Of a stretch of 64,000 nt of DNA, positions 56,668 through 64,000 are shown piece after piece (the stretch's first letter is position 1; each line of letters starts with the position of its first letter). The DNA is from Trichobilharzia regenti (taxonomy: Eukaryota > Platyhelminthes > Trematoda > Strigeidida > Schistosomatidae). Location of the stretch: the NCBI GenBank assembly GCA_944472135.2, contig OX235267.1, forward strand, positions 41,695,312 through 41,759,311. Reading direction: 5' to 3'. The notes under the pieces were generated by a model, which saw only the letters and a program-made list of their open reading frames with translations, was not told the DNA's origin and did no database searches. Made by a program: the position numbers and the translations under genes.

Positions 56668-57327
56668 CTTTACAATCTGTTTAAATGTTTCACCAGCTGG
56701 ATGTTTCTCAAAACAGCTAAATAACCTTTGAGCATTTATTGATCCTTTATTCTTCGCAAATTGATTTCTATTGTTATTTTGTGTAGTACACTTGTAAAAG
56801 TTGTTTTCATTATCTAGCGAAGATTCATACTCTCCAGTATAAAATTCTGTACGTGAAGTTGTAGACGACTTGCGTGAGCGATCGTCATCCCGTTGTGTAT
56901 GTCCATCCGGATGATGATAATACGGTTGTTGTTGGCGTTGTTGTTGAAGGTGATGATGTTTATTAGTTGCTTGAAATCTTGATGCCATATCTGACTTTGA
57001 TTGTCTCACCTCTGATGATGATGTCAGTATATCATGTGGATTTCGCCTTTGAAGTGAGCTATGCGGAGGAGGCGGAGGTTGAGGAGGACGATGATGGTAA
57101 GATGACGAAGAGTGAGATTGTCTTTTCTGTTTTTCATATTGTTGAATGATATTCTTCATATAATAATTACTTGACTTTGTCATATTTGTCATATCTAATG
57201 GCCATATCAATAGATTATTTTCATAAAGTCTGCCTGTAAAACGTTTTGAGCATAGCACATTTGAAACGAAGTGCATAGCACCATCTGCTTGACTATCGTG
57301 TAGATAGATAAGTAATGGTCGAATTTG
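56668..57327 (-). CDS. FAF1-like UBX/UAS protein, internal exon
   Basis: 220 codons, phase 0 at both sides: acceptor ATACAG|CAAATTCG before 57327 and donor AAG|GTAACA after 56668. It starts with QIRPLLIYLHDSQ, then NVLCSKRF, NNLLIWPLDMT, the first half of the thioredoxin-like UAS domain of FAS-associated factor 1 (ubiquitin pathway adaptors of the p97/VCP system). Then follows about 150 residues of low complexity: polyproline (RPPQPPPPPHSS), His/Gln-rich and Ser-rich, ending RLFSCFEKHPAGETFKQIVK. Human-type FAF1 has no such insert at this place, so the UAS domain seems split by it, or the annotation needs an intron here. The UBX exons were not found. Assignment by motif order. Confidence 0.65.
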
Positions 57328-57711
57328 CTGTATCACATACAAAAAAGAGACCATTTAAAAATTTCACTGAAATGGTGAACAGTGAGAAATTTGGAACTAG
57401 TACTTTTGATAATAGTCAGACAATGACACTTCATTTTTTTTAGTTAAGTTTGTTGAGACAAGTTTAAGAAGACTCTCACGAGAGTGGTTATACAACACTA
57501 GTTCAATCCTCCGACAGGACATCTCTATTTTGTATCGTTGTGTGTAGTCCTCCTAAGCTGGTCGCATGAAAACCCATAAGCCTTGAATCCTCCTCACACT
57601 ATCTCCTCTATGGCACATTAGGATCCAAGCCCAACTCATCGTTTCCCATTCGAGCAATGGCCTGGAGTGTGATTTCACTTGGTAGTCTTCTGAGCATGTT
57701 TCCGAGATCAC

Positions 57712-57864
57712 TGAGTGACATCCAGTGGCTGAATGGCCTATAAGTTTGCCTTGTGACAGGAATGTCCAGGGTTCGAAACCCGTTGGGTGTGCACTGATGG
57801 GGAGTCCCAAACTAAGACAAAACATCCATCCAGTATTCCTTGAAAACTGCATTGGAGGTTCAAC
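57712..57864 (+). mobile_element. hammerhead-type SINE
   Basis: CCAGTGGCTGAATGGCCTAT, box B-like GGGTTCGAAACCC, then GTGTGCACTGATGGGGAGTC and CCAAACTAAGACAAAACATC. The GAAA box is mutated to AAAA. Confidence 0.6.
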
Positions 57865-57865
57865 G

Positions 57866-58084
57866 GCGGAATACTCGCCAACAACGGATGTGGTCTGGGA
57901 TTCGACCTCCAGCCGACACACTCCTTAAGCTCACTAAGCCGGAAGTAAGGCTAGTAAACATGGTAAGTTGGGTGGGAAGCTAGCAATCTCATCCCGTAAA
58001 AAGAATTAAACACTACTGCTGCCAAAACCTCAAAGCTTAAGCTTGAAGCCACTGTTCTGCTTGGAAAGCGAAGGAATAAAATAA
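57866..58084 (+). mobile_element. tRNA-headed SINE with RTE-derived body
   Basis: Head lacks box A; box B-like GGGATTCGACCTCC; body GTTGGGTGGGAAGCTAGCAA and CATCCCGTAAAAAG; tail GCTTGAAGCCACTGTTC and A-rich end. It directly abuts the SINE ending at 57864. Confidence 0.7.
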
Positions 58085-58654
58085 CCGGTCCGAAGTCCGC
58101 GGAAAGAGGGAGCTTGGGCGTGAAGCTAAGGATTTTACTCTGGAAAATCAATCAGGTTGCTACAGAAACTTCAGAGAACAAGAAAATTCAAGTGAAAGCC
58201 GAATAAATTTAAGAATAACTAATCTAAATGAATTCTGTCTATTGTTTATGTCTTATATGCATTATGGCAGGACACTCATTACTTAGCGGTAGTTCCGAAT
58301 ATCAAGCCTTAATATCAGCTTTCTATAGAAACAAGTCACCTATTGTTTTATTTTATACATAGCACAAGACATGAATATCACTATTTCAATTTCCTTGTAT
58401 AGAATCATGTGTGTATGTGAAAAAGTTTACCAGCCGGTGGTAAGCCCAGAATTTCAGTTGTCAGGTTAGTAACCTCATGCTTTCAAAAAGCAATACCATG
58501 TCACTCTGAAGGGAATGAAATATGCACTGGGTGGAGAACTCCCGCCCCCCGAAACAAGCTAGGTTAAGGAAAGGCGAACCATGTGCGGATCAAATAGAAA
58601 CTCTGTGCATTATCACCGAAGAGAGCACAGAATGGGGAGGGGGTGGCGCAAATC

Positions 58655-59612
58655 TTTAACTCAACTTCAGCGACTTTGAAAAGGCTACAGCAGTATTGAG
58701 AGTGAAGTGATTTGAAAACTACTTCGACAAATTCTTACCAGCTTCATTCAATAGCAATTTGACAATGCAGCATGTCAGGTGATTAAAAGCGGAAAACTCA
58801 GCGATGCATCTGGATAGGAATAAGTCAGAATACTGCCTAATGTCGCCATAGGTATTCCTGATTTTAGTAGACCGCATCGTTCAGCAGTCCATGGAGAGCT
58901 AGGAGAGAGGAATATGTTGGACCGATAAAAGGACCCCACAGGATTTTGGAGTTCACAGACGAATTATGTGTAACATTGCAAAAATTCGAAAACTTACAAG
59001 GAAAGCCAACAAGAAGGCAGAAGAAGCAATACAGATGGGAATTCAGGTGAACACACAGAAAATAGAGGTGATGAAGATACGTGACCAACAGACAAGTCAG
59101 ACCTTCATCACTACGAAATCAGTTTGGAAATCTTCTGCACTCAGCATAAACAACAAAATTTGGGTTTTCAGCACAAATGTTATGTCAGTCAGAAACTTGG
59201 CCTACGCATTACGAAAAGCATTTTTGAAAAGACTTTTATAAACAACTGTCTTCACTGCATACTGAAGAACAGATAACTGGACGAAAAGAATAAGCAACAA
59301 GAAGGTCTGGTAACGAACCAGTCATGAATCTAATGCATATCAGACATTATGAAGAAAATGAGATGGATCGGACATACCCCAAGGATATTGTTGGATGGTA
59401 TCTCATGCAGTAAAGGCCCACAAGTGAAAGTCGAATAGGAAATGACGAGTTGGATGTCATAGGTTGACATAGAACAGGCCGTCTGAGGAGGAGATGAGGG
59501 CCTCTGTGCAACCGTGGGGCCGGCTGAAGATGACTGGAGAGAATTGGATAAAATGGGATGTGCTGTTGAAGCCATATGCTCCATTTGAAAGCTAAGGGAA
59601 TTATAATAAAGT
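58655..59612 (+). pseudogene. decayed RTE fragment, RT to 3' end
   Basis: Covers the RT palm (AACTTCAGCGACTTTGAAAA is motif A) to the 3' end (TTGAAGCCATATGCTCCATT). The translation NKKAEEAIQMGIQVNTQKIE aligns with the intact RTE near 19380-19430. Multiple frameshifts. Third RTE subfamily by divergence. Confidence 0.7.
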
Positions 59613-60065
59613 ATTGGTTTGTAGGATTTGACTGATTGGTTACAGGATTTCATCATCAGCTGACATCGCTTAGAGGACCATTGGAAAACCAGCTAGGAGT
59701 ATTGGACAGCCAGCTGTTTTGTTCACCTAGTTTGGAACTCTTCATCAGTACACAACCACCACCAGAGTTCGAATTCAGGAACTTTTGGTTAAAAGGCTAG
59801 CGAGCTCGTAGACCCACTCCATTGGCCAGCCTATGAATTCCAACTTCTGCAGGTCAGGATATGGCGCAACTGGCACTAGGCAATACCGTTGGTGGAGAGT
59901 ATTTGTCCTTATGCCTGACCTGCTGTACTTTACTGGTCCCGAATTTCCACTGAAACTTCAGGTTACTAACTACCTGAGAAGGGAAGTCGCTAGTGAGCGT
60001 CTCATTGACATTCAAGTGTTGGTTTGTGAGGATTTGATTGATTGGCTACAGATTTCTTCATGAGC
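59613..60065 (-). mobile_element. hammerhead-type SINE, long form
   Basis: Same layout as 2981-3350. On the minus strand the core keeps CTGATGAAGAGTTCC, AAACTA, GGTGAAC with a good GTTC/GAAC stem, but the catalytic GAAA reads AAAA. Head CTACGAGCTCGCTAGCC; flanking TTACAGGATTTCATCATC end. Confidence 0.65.
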
Positions 60066-60234
60066 TGAATTTCTCATAATAATGCCGCTACTGGGACTTC
60101 CAAGCTCAAGTCTTTAAGCTTCGAATTCCCCCAGAACTCATAGGAATAAAAAAAGTGAGTCACGCTTACATGCAATACATTATCTATCAAAACAAATAGC
60201 GCTTATCCCAAGGATTAGTACCGTAGACTAGATT

Positions 60235-60416
60235 GTCGGTGGCACAGTGGTTAGGACTCTCGCCAACCATGCACATGGTCCGAGGTTCGATCCCCTGTCG
60301 ACGCACACCTGATAGCTATGGTCGGCCTGCAAAATTTGGGCTACCGATATCACATGCTGAAAATTCCATACTTGTACCAAAAGTACGATGTGGAATCAAG
60401 CTGTAATCAAAATGAA
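60235..60416 (+). mobile_element. second SINE family, tRNA-headed
   Basis: GTCGGTGGCACAGTGGTTAG (box A-like), GAGGTTCGATCCCC (box B-like), then the family body ATGGTCGGCCTGCAAAATTT, GGGCTACCGATATC, and end GAATCAAGCTGTAATCAAA. Same family as 13868-14055. Confidence 0.7.
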
Positions 60417-60667
60417 ACAAAAAACTGATGTTTAAAGGCATCGATTGAAAAAAGCCTGAGGCAGGTGTTATGCATACTAAGCTGACGCCCACTGACGCCC
60501 AACATGTCAAGAAATATAAAAAGTTAAGCACGATTAATTTGGAAAAGGAGTTCAGCGTGATGAACTGCTGTATTTTTGTGCAAAGTTTCACGGTTATCAT
60601 TCATTTCTGTTTTGACACCCATTTTTCTAAAGAAAGATTTTCAAGCATCTTACTGATATGAACTCAC

Positions 60668-61312
60668 CTTGAATTTATTCAAATCAAAACTACGTATAAC
60701 TGCAGTTGATAAACGACCAATCAAAAAGGATGGATTACACGGAAGATCTAAAACATACTGTTGATTAAATACTTGTAAAAAGTCGACTGTGTGATAATAG
60801 GCATCATTTTGATTGACACTTTGGTCATTCACCTCTCCACCATTATTGCTATATTCAAATATATCAGAAAGTTTAAATAATTCTTGAATGGAATTTGATC
60901 CTTTGATAAGACAACTTTTCAAATAGTCCAGTTGACTGCTACTCGTTTGTTTAGCACCACTGTCTGTCAGTGAAGATTGATCATTCTCATTCATATTAAC
61001 ATTAACAAAAGCACTTATATTCTCGTCTTCATTATCACAGCTATCCTCAGACTCAATATCATCGTCATCATCATTATCATCATGACGATGAAGTCGGTGT
61101 AATCGTCTGTCGTATCCATCTTTTGAGATAGTTTCTCTTGTTTTCATCAGTTGTAAATTGTTAATATATGGATCGTTTGTCTTGTAGATATGATATTTAT
61201 TAGTATTAAAATGTGACTTTTGATAACGTGGTAGCTGTTTTGACAGTTTCGGTCTGATGATCATTGTACGATTAGTTTTAAGTAAGGCATCGTATTTCTC
61301 AGGTTTATTCAT
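60668..61312 (-). CDS. FAF1-like protein, upstream exon
   Basis: 215 codons from an ATG at 61312 to a consensus donor AAG|GTGAGT at 60668. Parts: basic start, an Asp/Glu-rich tract (HDDNDDDDDIESEDSCDNED) and a C-terminal segment VDFLQVFNQQYVLDLPCNPS with FLIGRLSTAV, which matches the region just before the UAS domain of FAF1 (F-Y-P-FF-GSL-A pattern). Spliced to 57327 it continues DLNKFK|QIRPLLIYLH without a break. The frame stays open upstream to a possible acceptor TTTAG at 61336, giving FKSITEK before the Met, so this may be an internal exon and the N-terminal UBA part may lie beyond it. Confidence 0.65.
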
Positions 61313-61421
61313 CTTTTCAGTGATGCTTTTAAAGCCTAAAGGTTATTTTACATTTTTAAGAAAATAAAACAGAAATTAACTAATAGTTTCATGTGAATAA
61401 TTTGATTATTATTTTTAAATT

Positions 61422-61656
61422 TTATTCTTTTACTTTTCTAATGGAACATTGGGCTTTAAGCTAGAGCTTTGAAGTGTCGATAGCAGTGGTTTAATTTTAT
61501 GAGGCCAGTGGGGGGGGGAGGATTTTGCTAGCCACACACACCCCCCAACCTTCCCTTTTTACCGGCTTTATCACTGGCTTAGTAGGGTTTAGAGGTGCGT
61601 TGGTGCGTTGGGGATCAAACACTAGATCATGTGACAGGTGGTTGGAGAACATTCTG
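61422..61656 (-). mobile_element. tRNA-headed SINE with RTE-derived body, decayed
   Basis: On the minus strand: damaged head, AAGGGAAGGTTGGGGGGTGT, CTAGCAAAATCC body and GCCCAATGTTCCATTAG tail, with a C/G homopolymer expansion (about 61511-61520). Confidence 0.65.
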
Positions 61657-62021
61657 TTGATGAACTACCAATGGACTGGATAATTTAGATAATATAACAA
61701 TAACATGATTGATTCAAGTTGTATCAACAGAAGATGTACTTTCAGATCTAAACACATAGTAATCTAGGTCAAAGTCCTAGAATTTGTCAAAGAGTGATAT
61801 TAAAGACTGGTTGACATGTATATGTGGAGTGTGCTACTGACAGGAATTTTGGAGTGGAATATTGTGTGTGATTTGTTTTGCAAGATTGTTGAATACCATT
61901 GAGTGACAGATTATACTGTGAAGAAGAGGGATGCAAGATACTTGTGAAACAGTGCAGAAAGCATGAAAGGCAGAAAACAGAAGTAGAATACGAACAATTT
62001 GTGCAAATAGGAATTTCTATG

Positions 62022-62252
62022 TTTTTTTCCTTAACGTTCCCCAGTGGAACATAGGGCTCTAAGCTAGTGGCTTGAAGTTTCTGTAGCTGTGTTTATTTTA
62101 CAGGATGGGTGTGCTAGCCTCATGCCCAACCTTTTCTTTTTACTAGCATCATTTCTGGCTTAACGAGGTAAAGGAGTGCGTCGGCTGGGGACCGAACCCC
62201 GTACCATGTGCATGGCTGGTAAGCGTCCTAATCGCTATGCCACCAACGCACC
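62022..62252 (-). mobile_element. tRNA-headed SINE with RTE-derived body, complete, with TSD
   Basis: Best preserved copy. Head TGGCATAGCGATTAGGACGC and GGGTTCGGTCCCC; body AGGTTGGGCATGAGGCTAGC and CTACAGAAACTTCAAG; tail AGCCCTATGTTCCACTGGGG then AAGGAAAAAAA. It is flanked by aatttctatg at 62012-62021 and 62253-62262, a 10-bp target-site duplication. Confidence 0.85.
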
Positions 62253-62262
62253 AATTTCTATG

Positions 62263-63589
62263 TAAGATTTCTGTATTTTGCAATCACGGTTTATCATCTG
62301 CCAAATAAACAATTCAGAGACCAGATACTACGATATTCTGTAGTCGTAGTTGGCGTCACTCCCCTTGGTCAAGTAAGGATTCTGTGGCCTACATTTTTGT
62401 AGAGAGACATTTAGAGATTCCTGAGGGATTTTGAGGCCGTCATTGAGTCACTGGGCCTCCGGGATCCAACGACGAAAACAGTGTTCTTTGGGTTCAGCTG
62501 GGAGATCAGGTGAAAGCTGTGGAGCTAGCCTAGAGACTTCATGGGAGACCGTCATGCGGCTGATTTCAGATTTCTACAGTTTAGTCAGACAGACAATTGG
62601 CACTGCAGTGATATGAGAACCTACAGTTTGGTGCAAATGGAGGTCCACTAGTTTAGACAGTAACGGTGAAAAATCTTCTGCGTTATGCGCCACCGAACCA
62701 CAGATGAAGATTCATAAAAGCAGCTGTTAGCTTCCCATCAGATGGACTGCGTCAATATCGCTCTTTCTCGCCAACTACATTTACTGAATATGACCCGACT
62801 TATGGATACTAACAAGCTGGTGAAAATCACAAATTATTCATATTCCACTTCTTTTGTCTTTATTTCATACTTCCTTCATTGTTTCACAAGGATCTATCAC
62901 TCCTCCTGTTCGCAACACGGGCCATTGCCTCGCTATTCAATGTCCTCGCAGAAGATATCATAAACAAAATTCTACCTGAAAATTCCTGTCATTAGCACAT
63001 GACACACATTGATTATGATGACTGATACAACTAGTCAGAAAGCGGTCATGTCGAGCCGAATTGCTCGCTACTCAGATTGAAGTGATCGACACACCGTAGG
63101 ATCGTTTCACTTGTTAGGGATGGAGCTCATCAGTGGTGTAACTGGACGACTGTAGCAACCAAGACCGACTGGTTGTGGTCTGAATATAGGAAACCGATCT
63201 TTTCGTTCTAATCCATATAGCCATTTGAAAGTTCTTTGGGACGCACACACAATCTCAAAACACTCCAGAGACAGTAAAGAGACGATTGTTTGTGACTGGG
63301 ACTTCTGTGCATAAGAATCATACACCAAATACTTCTCACAGACAGTCCAAAGTCAAAATGAGCTTGGTTCATCAAAAATAAAATCAATCACTTCATAAAA
63401 CAATACATTATCAATATCATCTATGACACAATCATAAAGAGATGAATTAAAATCGGAGGTGAACAGTGACAGAGACAAATAATAAGTATCAAGTCAACCA
63501 CCATAGTATATGCAAATTTTAGAACAATCATATACAGTCTAGGAGAAAAAGGATAATAATTACAAATCCTAATAAGTATAGACGTTGTA
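62263..63589. other. spacer upstream of the FAF1-like gene
   Basis: No exon recognised on either strand. Short frames (62431-62616, 62742-62963) lack motifs. Confidence 0.4.
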
Positions 63590-63833
63590 TGGTTACAGGA
63601 TTTCATCATGAGCTGGCATTGGTTAGAGGACCATTGGAAAACCTGGGAGCACTGGACAGCTGTTTCGTCAGCCTAGTTTGGGACTCTTCAGAAGTAGGCA
63701 CCCACCGGGTTTGAACTCAGGACCTTCTGGTTACAAGGCGAGCTCGTAGACCTTTAAGCCACTGTCAGCCAATGTCAGCTCATGATGAAATCCTGTAACC
63801 AATCAACCAAATCCCTACAAACCAATACTTGAA
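63590..63833 (-). mobile_element. hammerhead-type SINE with inverted terminal arms
   Basis: 32-bp arms at 63591-63622 and 63769-63800 match at 31 of 32 positions as reverse complements, so the whole unit folds back. Between them, on the minus strand, lie a shortened head and CTGAAGAGTCCCAAACTAGG then CTGACGAAACAGC, a hammerhead-like core. The 13-base flanks tatagacgttgta (63577-63589) and tataaacgttgta (63834-63846) look like a target-site duplication with one change. Confidence 0.65.
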
Positions 63834-64000
63834 TATAAACGTTGTAATAAGATCTTCTAGGAGGGGTTTTTCAAACAATGATTTCGCTACAATATTATCA
63901 CACTAACTAAAGATAGTGAAAGCAGATAGTCAAAGAAACTAACCTATAGCATAAAATATTCATTCTTAAATCTTTCTTTATGAAGGAAGGACTATCCAAG

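Larger units (their letters stand above)
57328..60667 (-). other. intron of the FAF1-like gene
   Basis: 3340 bp between donor AAG|GTGAGT (60668/60667) and acceptor ACAG (57328). It is filled by SINEs (57712, 57866, 59613, 60235), an RTE fragment (58655-59612), and a G/C-rich spacer near 58540-58640. 58085-58200 resembles an extra piece of RTE leader (GCTTGGGCGTGAAGCTAA, TTGCTACAGAAACTTCAGAG). Confidence 0.65.

Noticed and set aside
57553..57928. 122- and 67-codon frames on opposite strands
   Set aside because: Both cross two adjacent SINEs.

Overview
The window is AT-rich, intron-dominated, repeat-loaded eukaryotic DNA. Its repeats point to a blood fluke (Schistosoma or a close relative): tRNA-derived SINEs with a hammerhead-like core (Sm-alpha type), RTE-clade LINEs of the SR2 type, a CR1-like LINE, Penelope-like elements with a GIY-YIG domain, and BEL/Pao and Ty3/Gypsy LTR elements. 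I cannot fix the species from the sequence alone. There is no prokaryotic gene organisation, rRNA, CRISPR array or genuine tRNA gene.

Host coding sequence is sparse. 13184-13330 (-) is the first coding exon of a TCF/LEF (pangolin) transcription factor and carries the beta-catenin-binding motif. 60668-61312 and 56668-57327 (-) are two consecutive exons of a FAF1-like gene, joined phase 0 to phase 0 across a 3.3-kb intron; together they give the start of a UAS domain. 33204-33371 (+) is a candidate short secreted protein or a terminal exon, and 1-165 (-) is a possible exon running off the window. Much of 166-13183 is probably TCF intron.

Most of the rest is mobile DNA. (a) 13.7-21.1 kb: a CR1 fragment and an RTE fragment on the minus strand, a near full-length RTE on the plus strand (17135-20100, all catalytic motifs, one frameshift) and copies of an unclassified repeat. 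(b) 21.3-38.2 kb: a young BEL/Pao family. It has one complete element (28635-32601, LTRs differing at 1 of 358 positions, TSD actat), one 3'-truncated sister (21295-24048) and three solo LTRs with 5-bp TSDs, one of them nested in an RTE. The element carries a gag-like gene and no pol. (c) 35.5-41.3 kb: a decayed RTE (-), then a CR1-like LINE (+) almost identical to the one at 15-16.4 kb. (d) 42.5-56.5 kb: SINEs, three Penelope-derived inverted-repeat structures, and a 1.83-kb Gypsy element (45736-47564, TSD gagtt). The single ORF of that element fuses gag to the tail of integrase. (e) 56.5-64 kb: the FAF1-like gene, its intron filled with SINEs and RTE debris.

The most notable points are two unrelated gag-carrying, pol-less LTR elements with clean TSDs that must have moved in trans; a SINE built from a tRNA-like head plus both the 5' and 3' ends of the local RTE; and Penelope remnants that repeatedly end as hairpins around the same C-terminal coding segment. 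All similarity statements come from reading the sequence by eye; no database search was run.
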